A stretch of 64,000 nt of DNA from Cedecea neteri (GTDB lineage: Bacteria; Pseudomonadota; Gammaproteobacteria; Enterobacterales; Enterobacteriaceae): assembly GCF_000757825.1 (NCBI RefSeq), contig NZ_CP009451.1:4216001-4280000 (forward strand). Reading direction: 5' to 3'. The position numbers and the translations under genes were made by a program. The notes below the pieces were generated by a model that worked only from the letters and a program-made list of their open reading frames with translations, had not been told where the DNA came from and made no database searches. Of the stretch, positions 19,980 through 29,313 are shown one piece after another. Each line of letters opens with the position of its first letter. Position 1 is the first letter of the stretch.

Positions 19980-20894
19980 TTAGTTCAGACGAACCGGCAT
20001 GCCGGAACGGTTCTGAATCGCCTGGTCAACAACGGTGGTATCAACGTCGGACTGAGCGGTGACTTTCTGTACGCTGCTGGTCAGCTTGATTGGCACGATT
20101 TCACCGGAGTTGAACTGCGCTTCGGTAGTAGAAAGCGGGTTGTGAACTTCGATGTAGCGGCTGCCGTCCGGCTCGGTGGTGGCTTTTACCGGCTCATCAA
20201 TGAACTGAACGCGAGTGCCGACCGGCACGTTGTCGAACAGGAACTTGATGTCTTCGTTACGCAGACGTACGCAGCCATGGCTGACGCGCAGGCCGATACC
20301 GAAGTTGGCGTTGGTGCCGTGAATCGCATACAGATTACCGATGTACAGCGCGTACAGGCCCATCGGGTTATCCGGGCCAGCTGGCACAACAGCCGGCAGC
20401 GGCGTACCGGCAGCGGCGTATTCGGCATGCATTTTCGCGGTAGGGGTCCAGGTTGGCCCATTTTTCTTACGCTCTACCTTGGTGGTCCAGTTAATCGGGG
20501 TATCTTTACCCAGCTGGCCGATACCGATTGGCAGCACGATAACGGTGTTGGTGCCTTTCGGGTAATAGTAGAGGCGCATTTCCGCGCTGTTAATCACAAT
20601 CCCTTCATGCACGGTGTCCGGCAGGATCAGCTGCTGAGGGATGTTCAGGATGGTTCCGGCTTTCGGCAGGTATGGGTCAATCCCTGGGTTAGCTTCCAGC
20701 ATGTTAGACAGTCCCATCTGGTACTGTGCGGCATACTCTTCCAGCGGCGCGGTGCTGCCTTCCGGAATAGTGATAACCTGATTTTCACCAACCAGGCGGC
20801 TGCCGTTGGTCGGTAACGGATAGGTCACGGCGGAAGCTGAGAAAGACGCGACAGCCACAAAAGCCAGTAAGAGCGAGCGTAATTTTATATTCAT
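19980..20894 (-). CDS. ldtB: L,D-transpeptidase LdtB (YbiS)
   Basis: LdtB is a periplasmic L,D-transpeptidase that attaches Braun lipoprotein (Lpp) to the meso-diaminopimelate residue of peptidoglycan. The 304-residue protein has a signal peptide (to about residue 23), a LysM-like region with [10 protein letters not shown] at its end, and a YkuD domain. The active site reads [10 protein letters not shown]...SHGCVRL, with the catalytic cysteine in SHGCVRL. The sequence is close to E. coli YbiS, including the C-terminal RSGMPVRLN. It is divergent from ybiT, as in E. coli. Confidence 0.95.
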   Translation of the reverse strand: MNIKLRSLLLAFVAVASFSASAVTYPLPTNGSRLVGENQVITIPEGSTAPLEEYAAQYQMGLSNMLEANPGIDPYLPKAGTILNIPQQLILPDTVHEGIVINSAEMRLYYYPKGTNTVIVLPIGIGQLGKDTPINWTTKVERKKNGPTWTPTAKMHAEYAAAGTPLPAVVPAGPDNPMGLYALYIGNLYAIHGTNANFGIGLRVSHGCVRLRNEDIKFLFDNVPVGTRVQFIDEPVKATTEPDGSRYIEVHNPLSTTEAQFNSGEIVPIKLTSSVQKVTAQSDVDTTVVDQAIQNRSGMPVRLN

Positions 20895-21133
20895 GTTGTG
20901 CGAAGTGTTATGCCAGACGGGCCAGCTAGTGAGTGTTTATGGATGATTCAGCCGCGCATTATATGTGCATTACATTCATCTGGGAAATCAGATGTGGATG
21001 AAATCACAATTTTTTCACACTGATTAACTATTGTACGGTGAAGATGCGGGGCGACCCTTTATCATAGTTATGGCATAATGTGGCCGAAATCACATTCCAA
21101 AATCTCGACAACTTATTTCTCCAGGACATACCA

Positions 21134-22729
21134 GTGCTTGTATCCAGCAACGTTACCATGCAGTTTGGCAGCAAACCGCTGTTCGAAAATATCTCCGTCA
21201 AATTTGGCGGCGGCAACCGTTATGGCCTGATCGGCGCTAACGGAAGTGGCAAATCCACGTTCATGAAAATTCTCGGCGGGGACTTAGAGCCGACGCTGGG
21301 CAACGTTTCTCTCGATCCAAACGAGCGCATCGGTAAGCTGCGTCAGGATCAGTTCGCGTTCGAGAAATTCACCGTGCTCGACACCGTCATCATGGGCCAC
21401 GGCGAGCTGTGGGAAGTGAAGCAGGAACGCGACCGCATTTATGCCCTGCCGGAGATGAGCGAAGAAGACGGTTACAAAGTTGCCGACCTCGAAGTGAAAT
21501 ACGGCGAGATGGACGGCTACACCGCAGAAGCGCGTGCGGGCGAACTGCTGCTCGGCGTGGGCATTCCGTTGGAGCAGCATTACGGCCCGATGAGCGAAGT
21601 CGCTCCAGGCTGGAAACTGCGCGTGCTGCTGGCGCAGGCGCTGTTCTCTAACCCGGACATCCTGCTGCTTGATGAACCTACGAACAACCTGGACATCGAC
21701 ACCATTCGCTGGCTGGAAACCGTGCTCAACGAACGCAACAGCACGATGATTATTATCTCGCACGACCGTCACTTCCTGAACATGGTCTGTACCCATATGG
21801 CTGACCTGGACTACGGCGAGCTGCGCGTTTATCCGGGCAACTACGACGAATACATGACGGCGGCGACCCAGGCTCGCGAGCGCCTGCTGTCCGATAACGC
21901 CAAGAAAAAAGCGCAGATTGCTGACCTGCAATCCTTCGTGAGCCGCTTCAGCGCCAACGCCTCCAAATCTCGTCAGGCGACCTCTCGTGCCCGTCAGATT
22001 GATAAAATCAAGCTGGACGAAGTGAAGGCCTCCAGCCGTCAGAACCCGTTCATTCGCTTCGAGCAGGATAAGAAACTGTTCCGTAATGCGCTTGAAGTCG
22101 AGGCGCTGACCAAAGGGTTTGAAAACGGTCCGTTGTTCAAAGGCGTTAATCTGCTGCTGGAAGTCGGTGAAAAACTGGCGGTGCTGGGGGCTAACGGCAT
22201 CGGTAAAACCACGCTGCTGAAAACCCTGGTCGGTGAACTGGCTCCGGATAACGGCGGCGTGAAGTGGTCTGAAAATGCTCAGATTGGCTACTACGCGCAG
22301 GATCATGAATACGAGTTCGAAAACGACCTGACCGTGTTCGACTGGATGAGCCAGTGGAAGCAGGAAGGCGACGACGAGCAGGCGGTGCGCAGCATTCTGG
22401 GCCGTTTACTCTTCAGCCAGGACGACATCAAAAAGCCTGCTAAAGTGCTGTCAGGGGGAGAAAAGGGCCGCATGCTGTTCGGCAAGCTGATGATGGAAAA
22501 ACCAAATATCCTGATCATGGACGAACCGACGAACCACCTGGATATGGAATCCATCGAGTCGCTGAACATGGCGCTGGAGATGTACCAGGGCACGCTTATC
22601 TTCGTTTCTCACGACCGTGAGTTTGTTAGCTCGCTGGCAACCCGCGTGCTGGAAATCACCCCAGAGCGCGTGATTGACTTCACCGGCGGCTACGAAGATT
22701 ACCTGCGCAGCAAAGGGATCGACGGGTAA
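21134..22729 (+). CDS. ybiT: ABC-F family ATPase YbiT
   Basis: YbiT is a 531-residue soluble ABC-F protein, a class of ribosome-associated translation factors with two ATPase domains and no membrane part. Walker A motifs are GANGSGKST (about residue 34) and GANGIGKTT (about 356). Walker B motifs are [11 protein letters not shown] and [11 protein letters not shown], with the ABC-F linker rich in Lys and Arg between them. I chose GTG 21134 ([19 protein letters not shown]), which matches the E. coli start and has AGGA 7 bases upstream; the frame is open to 21080. REP-like palindromes follow directly. Confidence 0.95.
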   Translation: MLVSSNVTMQFGSKPLFENISVKFGGGNRYGLIGANGSGKSTFMKILGGDLEPTLGNVSLDPNERIGKLRQDQFAFEKFTVLDTVIMGHGELWEVKQERDRIYALPEMSEEDGYKVADLEVKYGEMDGYTAEARAGELLLGVGIPLEQHYGPMSEVAPGWKLRVLLAQALFSNPDILLLDEPTNNLDIDTIRWLETVLNERNSTMIIISHDRHFLNMVCTHMADLDYGELRVYPGNYDEYMTAATQARERLLSDNAKKKAQIADLQSFVSRFSANASKSRQATSRARQIDKIKLDEVKASSRQNPFIRFEQDKKLFRNALEVEALTKGFENGPLFKGVNLLLEVGEKLAVLGANGIGKTTLLKTLVGELAPDNGGVKWSENAQIGYYAQDHEYEFENDLTVFDWMSQWKQEGDDEQAVRSILGRLLFSQDDIKKPAKVLSGGEKGRMLFGKLMMEKPNILIMDEPTNHLDMESIESLNMALEMYQGTLIFVSHDREFVSSLATRVLEITPERVIDFTGGYEDYLRSKGIDG

Positions 22730-22733
22730 TTTT

Positions 22734-22846
22734 ACCCTGACCCAAACCCTCTCCCTAAAAAGGGAGAGGGGACAGATTGAATTATAGGTATGGCTCCCAC
22801 CTGTTTTCCCCCTCGCCCCTTTGGGGAGAGGGCCGGGGTGAGGGGC
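22734..22846. repeat. REP-like palindrome pair (CCCTCTCCC family)
   Basis: Two palindromes lie between convergent ybiT and the GH31 gene: CCCTCTCCCTAAAAAGGGAG (from 22747) and CCCCTTTGGGGAGAGGG (from 22816), with an outward GGGGTGAGGGG tail. The same unit recurs at 38085, 40950, 51938, 54764 and 58258. Confidence 0.8.
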
Positions 22847-22848
22847 AA

Positions 22849-25212
22849 TTACAACGCCCACACCCCGCATTCCACGCCGTTCACCAGCAGCCGACGCTTC
22901 TCTCCCTCAGGCAGAGACAGCTTAATCTCGCGCCAGGCAGGTTGATAATCCCCCTTGCGGCTAAAGGCCACGTCAATCTCATTGGCCGAACAGGTTATTT
23001 CCCAACTTAGCCAGAGCGCGTTGCCCTCTTTATAGCCCCAGGATTCTCCATCATCCTCAAACAGCGAGCCGTGAGAAACGCCCGCGCCCTGCAGCGGGTA
23101 AATCTTCAGCTCACGAACGGTATCATCCTGCGGGGAAACATAGCTGATGCGTTCGCTGTGGGGCAATGCAGCCCCGGCACGCACCAGCAGCGGCAAGCGT
23201 TCAAGCGGCGCGGGCAGGGTGATTATCTGCCCGCCGCTGAACCACTCGCCGGTATAATAGTCGTACCAGCCGTGCTCATTGGCCGGCAGCCATAAAGCGC
23301 GCTCGCGCTGCCCCGGCTCCACTACGCTCGCCACCAGCAGATCCCGGCCCAGCAGGAACTCATCGCACTCGTCAAACGTCTTCTCATCGTGTTCATGGTC
23401 GAGGAATGTTGCGCGCAGCATCGGTTCGTCATCCGTATGGGCCTGCCATAGCAGCGTGTAGAAATAGGGCAGCAGGCGGTAGCGCAGCTCGATTGCGCTG
23501 CGGATAGCGGGAGTGACCGCCGGATACATCCACGGTTCGTTTACGGTGTGGTCATCATTCCATGAGTGGATGGTAAAGCGCGGGTGCATCACGCCGTTCT
23601 GAACCCAGCGAACGAAAAGCTCGGCGTCGGGTTTATCGCCCGAAAAACCGCCGACGTCATGCCCGACGTTAAACAGGCCGGACAGGCTCATGCCAACGCC
23701 CATGCGCGTGTTGTAGCGCAGCGTCTCCCAACTGGTGCGGTTGTCGCCGCTCCATGTCTGAACGTAGCGTTGCATCCCGGCGCAGCCGGAACGGGAAATC
23801 AGATACGGGCGCTTTTCCGGGGCAAACGTCTGCTGAGCCTCCATCGAGGCGCGCATCATCAGCAGCGGCATAACCGGGCGAATGTGCTTGATGGCTATCG
23901 GTTTGCCAAAGCCGTAGCAGCGAGCTTCCCCGTCCCACACTTCATATTCGTTGTTGTCGTTCCAGGTGGAGCCGATGCCCATATCCAGCAGCTGCGTGGT
24001 AACGCCAGTCTGCCACCATTTCACCGTGGCCGGGTTGGTGAAGTCCAGATGAGAGCCTTCATCGTCCCAGAAGCTGGAACGTTCCGGCGCATCGGATTCC
24101 GAATCTTTGATAAACAGCCCGCCTTTGGCTACGTCCTCATAGCGCGGATGATCCTGCAGCAGACAGGGTTTGATGTTGGCCGCAAGGCGGATCCCGGCCG
24201 CCATAAACGCCCGGCTCATCACCTTCGGCTGCGGCACTTTTTCATAGTTCCAGTTAAACACGTAGCGCTTGTTATTGATCGAGGTGTAGCCCGACGAAAG
24301 CTGGAAAGAGTCGCACGGAATCGCGTGCTGCTGGCTCAGGCGGATAAAGTTCATCAGCTGGTTTTGGGCGTCCGGCGCGTCGGTGTAATGCATCGTTGAC
24401 CCGCTGTAGCCGAGGCTCCATTTGGGGCCAAAAAAGGTTTTACCTGTCAGCCGCACGAACGCTTTGGTGACGTCCAGCACGCGCGGGCCGAGGAACATGT
24501 AGTAGTCCAGGTCTCCGGCTTCCGCCTGCCAGCGGCGGTAAGCCAGGTGATAGTTGTCTATCTCGTTGCCCAGATCCAGCCAGCAATTGCTCAGGTTGTC
24601 GTAGAACAGGCCAAAGCTAACGTCGTCGCGGCGCGTAATAGTGAAGGGGATATGCTTGTAAAGCGGGTCGGTGGACGCCGCGTTGTACCCCATCGCATCC
24701 AGGTTACGCATCTCATAACGCCTGCCGGTGCGGTTAAGCGGCCCGGCTTTTTCCCCCAGGCCGTAAAAACGCTCGCCGGCAAAACGCCGCTGATAGTGCG
24801 CCACGCCATCGCCGTGAGCGTTAAGCTGGTACGCGCTGGTGGGACGATCGCAGGCGAGAGGCTGCCATTCGCCACGCTTGGTTTTGTATTCCCATTCCAG
24901 ATAAAGCGGCTGATGCACGGTCACGCGCATACTTTGGCTACTGATGATGAGGCAATCGGCCTGCTGTTCCAGCGTGAAGCCGGGCAGGGTAAATCCGGCG
25001 AGGCTTTCGCGCTCGCGGCCTTCCCACGGCACATCATGCTGCGGGGCGATGCTCCAGCTGCGGTCCAGCGCCAGGCCCTGCTGCCGCTTGATCAATACGC
25101 GAAACAGCTTCTCTTCCAGCACGTACAGGTGCAGCGAATGCTTGCCGTCGAGGGTCAGGATAACCTGGCTGTCATCTTGTTTTGCGAGCGTCCAGTTCTT
25201 AAGTGTTTTCAT
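22849..25212 (-). CDS. GH31 family alpha-glycosidase
   Basis: This 787-residue cytoplasmic enzyme (no signal peptide) is a glycoside hydrolase of family 31, which includes alpha-glucosidases and alpha-xylosidases. An N-terminal beta domain (about residues 1-240) precedes the (beta/alpha)8 barrel and C-terminal beta domains. The nucleophile aspartate lies in STWNDNNEYEVWDG and the acid/base aspartate in TWSGDNRTSWE. It differs from YicI and YihQ as I recall them, so the substrate is unknown. The MFS gene lies 14 bases upstream on the same strand, so importer and hydrolase form one operon, facing a divergent LacI-type repressor. Confidence 0.88.
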   Translation of the reverse strand: MKTLKNWTLAKQDDSQVILTLDGKHSLHLYVLEEKLFRVLIKRQQGLALDRSWSIAPQHDVPWEGRERESLAGFTLPGFTLEQQADCLIISSQSMRVTVHQPLYLEWEYKTKRGEWQPLACDRPTSAYQLNAHGDGVAHYQRRFAGERFYGLGEKAGPLNRTGRRYEMRNLDAMGYNAASTDPLYKHIPFTITRRDDVSFGLFYDNLSNCWLDLGNEIDNYHLAYRRWQAEAGDLDYYMFLGPRVLDVTKAFVRLTGKTFFGPKWSLGYSGSTMHYTDAPDAQNQLMNFIRLSQQHAIPCDSFQLSSGYTSINNKRYVFNWNYEKVPQPKVMSRAFMAAGIRLAANIKPCLLQDHPRYEDVAKGGLFIKDSESDAPERSSFWDDEGSHLDFTNPATVKWWQTGVTTQLLDMGIGSTWNDNNEYEVWDGEARCYGFGKPIAIKHIRPVMPLLMMRASMEAQQTFAPEKRPYLISRSGCAGMQRYVQTWSGDNRTSWETLRYNTRMGVGMSLSGLFNVGHDVGGFSGDKPDAELFVRWVQNGVMHPRFTIHSWNDDHTVNEPWMYPAVTPAIRSAIELRYRLLPYFYTLLWQAHTDDEPMLRATFLDHEHDEKTFDECDEFLLGRDLLVASVVEPGQRERALWLPANEHGWYDYYTGEWFSGGQIITLPAPLERLPLLVRAGAALPHSERISYVSPQDDTVRELKIYPLQGAGVSHGSLFEDDGESWGYKEGNALWLSWEITCSANEIDVAFSRKGDYQPAWREIKLSLPEGEKRRLLVNGVECGVWAL

Positions 25213-25226
25213 CAGTGACCATCCAT

Positions 25227-26528
25227 TCAGCTACGTTTTGCGCGGCGTTCGGCGATAAACGCCACCAGGAACACCGCACCGATAAGATCAAAAAAGCCCA
25301 TGGCGATAAACAGCGGGTTAAAGCCAATCTTGTCGGCGGTGACGCCGATAATCAGGGAGAAGATAAAGCTGGCAATCCACGCCGCGGAGCCGCGCATACC
25401 GTTGACGGTGGCCATCTGGCCTTTATCAAACGAGTCCACCACCAGCGCGCTGAGCATGCAGGAGATAATCTGGTGCCCGAAGCCGCCGATGGAGATAAGC
25501 AGGATGGCAATCCAGGGATCTTTGGTAACGGCGACCAGCGCCAGAGAAAGCATTAAAAACGCGCCGGTGACCGAGCTGGCAACCACGGAGTTGGTGCGCG
25601 AGCAGCCGAAAAAGCGCGTGTAGACTTTGGTCAGATAGCCGCTTGCAATACTGCCGATATCGGCGGCCAGGAACGGCAGCCAGGCGAACATGGCAATTTG
25701 CTTCAGATCCATGCCTCGTTCATTGGCCAGATAAAGCGGAACCCAGAAGCTCAGCACCGCCCAGGCGGGTTCTGCCATAAAGGCCGGAATGGCGATGCCG
25801 TAAAAACGTTTGTTTTTCGAGACGGTTTTCAGCGCGGTGAAAAACGGCAGCTTCACGGCAGGCGGTTCGTTATCCTGCTTGATGAAGGCCAGCTCCTCCT
25901 TGCTCAGGTTCGGGTGCTGCTCCGGGTTGTGATAAAACAGCCACCATAAAACGACCCACACCATTGCCAGCGCGCCGCTGAACATAAAGGCACCCTGCCA
26001 GCCAAAGAAGCTGTGGGCGAAATAGATAATCGGCGGAGCCAGCATCGCGCCGATGGAAAAGCCTACCCCGGCCCAGCCTGCGGCAATCGGTCGCTCTTTT
26101 TTCGGGAACCATTCGCCCAGCGTTTTGGCGTTGGCGGGCGTGGCTGCGGCTTCCGCGCCGCCCATCATGAAGCGCAAAATGGCCAGCTGTAACCAGCTCC
26201 CGGCTCCGGCATGCAGCATGCACATCACCGCCCAGATGCTGGCACAGATCAGAAAGCCGATTTTCAGGCCAATCACGTCTATCAGCCAGCCGCAGAGCGG
26301 CTGGAACAGGGTATAGGCCAGCTGAAAAGCGCCGACGATCCACGAGTATTGTTCGGTGGTAATCCCGAGGGAGGTTTTCAGCTCAGGCGCCAGGATCCCC
26401 AGCGCATTACGCGTGATGTAGTTGACGGTGACGCCAAGTAAGAACAGAACCAGAACCCACCAGCGCAAATGCCGGAAAACGCGTCCTGCCTTAACGGCGG
26501 TTATCGGTTGGTCGATGCCATGACTCAT
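25227..26528 (-). CDS. MFS transporter, anion:cation symporter (ExuT-like) family
   Basis: This 433-residue inner-membrane transporter has about twelve hydrophobic segments and the family signature NYITRNALGILAPELK in the first helix, typical of the hexuronate/glucarate/phthalate symporter group. The motif RFMMGGAEAAATPANAKTLG is also typical. It would import the substrate, or a related sugar acid or glycoside, for the GH31 enzyme encoded 14 bases downstream. The divergent LacI-family gene and two operator-like palindromes upstream suggest substrate induction. Family assignment is firm; substrate is inference only. Confidence 0.88.
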   Translation of the reverse strand: MSHGIDQPITAVKAGRVFRHLRWWVLVLFLLGVTVNYITRNALGILAPELKTSLGITTEQYSWIVGAFQLAYTLFQPLCGWLIDVIGLKIGFLICASIWAVMCMLHAGAGSWLQLAILRFMMGGAEAAATPANAKTLGEWFPKKERPIAAGWAGVGFSIGAMLAPPIIYFAHSFFGWQGAFMFSGALAMVWVVLWWLFYHNPEQHPNLSKEELAFIKQDNEPPAVKLPFFTALKTVSKNKRFYGIAIPAFMAEPAWAVLSFWVPLYLANERGMDLKQIAMFAWLPFLAADIGSIASGYLTKVYTRFFGCSRTNSVVASSVTGAFLMLSLALVAVTKDPWIAILLISIGGFGHQIISCMLSALVVDSFDKGQMATVNGMRGSAAWIASFIFSLIIGVTADKIGFNPLFIAMGFFDLIGAVFLVAFIAERRAKRS

Positions 26529-26707
26529 AGTTCACTCCACCTTGTAGGGTAATTAGTAGAATTGGTATGCCACTATTTTTTGGCGAGGGATCTTTTTTAG
26601 TTATTTGATTTTTATGTATTTAATTTTTATTTTGCTTTCAGTGTGAATCTTATTGGTCAACAAATCGGAGCGTAATTGAGTTATCAGCCAACCAATAGCG
26701 CAATTTT

Positions 26708-26721
26708 TGCAAACATTTTCA
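26708..26721. promoter_or_regulatory. LacI-type operator candidate, distal
   Basis: TGCAAACATTTTCA fits TGNAAANNTTTNCA, a palindrome typical of LacI-family sites. It lies in the 296-base divergent gap, 77 bases from a second site of the same pattern. Confidence 0.5.
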
Positions 26722-26784
26722 CTACTTCGATCTGGAGCGAAGAAACGATGCCGTATTTGCGGCACCATGGCTTATCTGCAGCCA

Positions 26785-26798
26785 TGAAAATTTTTTCA
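26785..26798. promoter_or_regulatory. LacI-type operator candidate, proximal
   Basis: TGAAAATTTTTTCA fits TGNAAANNTTTNCA exactly. It lies 26 bases before the LacI-family gene start, so autorepression is plausible. Confidence 0.5.
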
Positions 26799-26824
26799 TT
26801 TTACAAACGGGCGTCGATCACAAA

Positions 26825-27895
26825 ATGAGTAAAACGCTAAAAATCACCGAAATTGCCGCGCAAACCGGGCTGTCGATAAGCACCGTTTCCCGCGTGCTGG
26901 CGGGCAAGGGGAACACCAGCGAGTCGGCCCGCCAGCAGGTCCTTGCCTGCGCCAAAGAGAAAGGGGTATTACAGGGGATTGCGGCCGGCAGATTGCTGAT
27001 CAACAGCCTGGTGGTCTTTGCGCCTCGCCGGGCATTTGACGAGCGGCTGGACGTCTTTTACTACCGGGTGATGCAGGGGATCGGCGAGGCGCTGGTGCCT
27101 CACGACGCCAGGCTTCGTTTCTGCGCGCTGGAGGAAAATGACAGCGACGTCGGGCTGTTTCTCAGCAAAATGAGCGAGCCGGAAACTGAAGCGGCCATTC
27201 TGCTGGGGATTGATGATACGCATATCCACGATCTGGCGGCGGATCTGGGCAAACCCTGCGTGCTGATCAACTGCCAGGATCGCAAAATGCGTCTTTCAGG
27301 CGTCGCCCCGGATCACCTGATGACCGGTCGCTTTGCCGCAAACTACCTGTTCGACATGGGGCATAAAGGCGTGCTGACGTTGATGTGCCTGCGTCGCTAC
27401 ACCATGGAGCAACGTCTGGCCGGCATTCGGGACGCGTGGGACTGCCGAAATTTGTCGTTTGATGAGACCCGACATTTGTTAGTCGCCCAAAGCTTTGGCG
27501 CCAAAGAGAGCGAGGCCTTAATTAGCGACTATCTGGCTGCTACGCCGAGGCCGGCCTGGCCAGGCGCGCTCTTAGTCGGCGGTGACTTTATGGCCGCAGG
27601 GGCGGTGAGTGCCCTGCAAAAGGCCGGGCTGCGCGTGCCGCAGGATATGTCGGTGATGAGCATCGACGGCTTTAACCTGGCCGAAATCCATGACGTGCCT
27701 TTAACCTCGGTTCATGTTCCCAGGGATGAGCTGGGTGAAGAGGCGGTTCAGCTGCTGCAGCAGCGCCTGATGCGTCCGGAAGCCCCGGTGGTGAATATCC
27801 TGTTGGCCGGTACGTTGAAGGTACAGGCGTCAGTGCGGCGAGTAGGCGCGGGCAAAGGGCGCCCGGCGGTGAGCAGCGATAAACTCTACGATTGA
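26825..27895 (+). CDS. LacI-family transcriptional regulator
   Basis: This 356-residue repressor has an N-terminal helix-turn-helix (KITEIAAQTGLSISTVSRVL, about residues 6-25) and a periplasmic-binding-protein-like effector domain (about 60-340). It stands divergent from the MFS/GH31 operon and probably controls it. The hinge helix region is atypical (LQGIAAGRLLIN) compared with GalR-type proteins, so its operator may differ; the palindromes upstream have a CA or TT centre instead of CG. I do not recognise a named orthologue. The effector is presumably a sugar linked to the GH31 substrate. Confidence 0.88.
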   Translation: MSKTLKITEIAAQTGLSISTVSRVLAGKGNTSESARQQVLACAKEKGVLQGIAAGRLLINSLVVFAPRRAFDERLDVFYYRVMQGIGEALVPHDARLRFCALEENDSDVGLFLSKMSEPETEAAILLGIDDTHIHDLAADLGKPCVLINCQDRKMRLSGVAPDHLMTGRFAANYLFDMGHKGVLTLMCLRRYTMEQRLAGIRDAWDCRNLSFDETRHLLVAQSFGAKESEALISDYLAATPRPAWPGALLVGGDFMAAGAVSALQKAGLRVPQDMSVMSIDGFNLAEIHDVPLTSVHVPRDELGEEAVQLLQQRLMRPEAPVVNILLAGTLKVQASVRRVGAGKGRPAVSSDKLYD

Positions 27896-27942
27896 GCAGA
27901 AATAAAGCATAAATAAACCCTAAACAACGCAGGTTCTTTGCC

Positions 27943-27970
27943 TTGCGCCCGGCGTTTAAATCCCTACTAT
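27943..27970 (+). promoter_or_regulatory. promoter of the mgtE leader
   Basis: TTGCGC (27943-27948) and TACTAT (27965-27970) are spaced 16 bases apart, giving a start near 27977, just before the riboswitch. Confidence 0.5.
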
Positions 27971-27990
27971 AGGCCGCGGAAGACTTGCAG

Positions 27991-28155
27991 TATCTCGTTA
28001 GGCGAGGCTCCTGTACAAACATAGGTTGCTGATCTGACGACGTCGAGAGACGCCCAAGATTAGGACAGGTTATATCGAGCGAAGGTATAATCCCAGGTAA
28101 CTTCCCCCGCTTTTGGGGATACGTTGTACAGTGCTAAAACCGAGACATGGAGATA
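27991..28155 (+). ncRNA. M-box (ykoK leader) Mg2+ riboswitch
   Basis: The leader carries the conserved M-box blocks in order: GTTAGGCGAGGCTCCTGTAC at 27997-28016, GCTGATCTGACG then AGAGACGCC at 28028-28054, and TTGTACAGTGCTAAAAC at 28124-28140. The closing stem TATCTC/GAGATA (27991-27996 with 28150-28155) pairs perfectly, and TTGTACAG can pair with CTGTAC. Known M-boxes sense Mg2+ and switch off Mg2+ transporter genes. No strong terminator follows; a weak ACTGTTT/AAACAGT hairpin (28196-28216) next to GGGG before the start codon suggests control of translation. That mode is inference. Confidence 0.88.
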
Positions 28156-28231
28156 GCGTCAGCACTCTCATATCTTGCTTCGCCCCAGGATGAGGACTGT
28201 TTATTTTTAAAACAGTAACCGGGGAAAAATC

Positions 28232-29278
28232 ATGACCTTTTCAACTAATACCTCAGCGCACTCCAGCGCTTCACTGGCCGTGTCCGTCAAGCTGCCATCC
28301 TCAGACTCACAAAACACCGTGCTGGCTTATCTGAGCCAGGATTACATCGCTTTACCGCCGGGCACTTCGGTGCAAGATGCGCAGGCGTTGTTCTGTTCGG
28401 GCATTAAAAATGAGCAGATCCCGTCGCAAATATTTGTCGTGGACGACGATGACCATCTGTTTGGTCTGGTGCCGGTAAAATCGCTGCTGCAGGCGGACAA
28501 AGACGCGCTGCTCAGTGATTTGATGAGGCCAGTTGCGTTTTCATTAACGCCGGAAAAAACGCGCCATGAAGCCTGCGTGGAGATCAAAAAGTCGGCTTCT
28601 AACTACATTCCCGTGCTGAGCTACGGCAAGCTGAAAGGCGTGCTGGGCCCGCAGGAAATCGCTCAGCTGCTGGAAGACGAAAACACGCTCGATAGCCAGC
28701 TGCAGGGGGCTTCTTCACCGCTGGAAACGCCTTATCTGCAAAGCAGCGTCTTTACGCTGTGGCGCAAAAGATCGGTCTGGTTGCTGCTGCTGTTCGTGGC
28801 CGAGGCCTACACCAGTTCGGTGATTAAATCCTTTGAGGAGCAGCTTGAGGCGGCGATTGCGCTGGCGTTCTTTATTCCGCTACTGATTGGCACTGGCGGC
28901 AATACCGGCACGCAGATCACCTCCACGCTGGTCAGGGCGATGGCGCTCGGCGAGGTGGGGCTAAAGGATTTGGGCGCTATTCTGCGCAAGGAGATCTCGG
29001 CCTCGGTGCTCATTGCCTTAACGATTGGCACCGCCGGATTTATCCGGGCGTGGATGCTGGGCGTGGGGATGGAAGTGATGATGGTGGTGAGCCTGACGCT
29101 TATCGCCATCACCGTCTGGAGTGCGATTGTTTCCTCGATTATTCCGATGCTGCTGCGTAAGGTGAATATCGATCCGGCCGTGGTGTCCGCGCCGTTTATT
29201 ACGACATTGATCGACGGAACCGGGCTGCTGATTTACTTCGAAATCGCCAAAGTGATGCTTACTGACCTGGCGGTATAA
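28232..29278 (+). CDS. mgtE: MgtE-family Mg2+ transporter lacking the N domain
   Basis: This 348-residue inner-membrane protein belongs to the MgtE family of Mg2+ channels/transporters. Two CBS domains (about residues 45-165) precede about five transmembrane segments (about 175-348). The family motifs LIGTGGNTGTQ and APFITTLIDGTGLLIYF are present; the aspartate in the latter corresponds to the pore residue of characterised MgtE. The N-terminal superhelical domain of full-length MgtE (about 130 residues) is absent, replaced by a short Ser-rich stretch. Control by the upstream M-box fits the function well. Confidence 0.92.
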   Translation: MTFSTNTSAHSSASLAVSVKLPSSDSQNTVLAYLSQDYIALPPGTSVQDAQALFCSGIKNEQIPSQIFVVDDDDHLFGLVPVKSLLQADKDALLSDLMRPVAFSLTPEKTRHEACVEIKKSASNYIPVLSYGKLKGVLGPQEIAQLLEDENTLDSQLQGASSPLETPYLQSSVFTLWRKRSVWLLLLFVAEAYTSSVIKSFEEQLEAAIALAFFIPLLIGTGGNTGTQITSTLVRAMALGEVGLKDLGAILRKEISASVLIALTIGTAGFIRAWMLGVGMEVMMVVSLTLIAITVWSAIVSSIIPMLLRKVNIDPAVVSAPFITTLIDGTGLLIYFEIAKVMLTDLAV

Positions 29279-29284
29279 AAATAG

Positions 29285-29308
29285 CGGGGATAGCGATATC
29301 CCCGTTTT
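29285..29308 (+). terminator. terminator between mgtE and moeB (possibly bidirectional)
   Basis: CGGGGATA and TATCCCCG form an 8-bp stem with a 4-base loop, then TTTT. It lies between convergent mgtE and moeB and could serve both. Confidence 0.8.
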
Positions 29309-29313
29309 CGTTT

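Noticed and set aside
23566-24399. Antisense frame of 277 codons across the GH31 gene
   Set aside because: The sense strand encodes all GH31 catalytic motifs; the antisense product has no recognisable domain.
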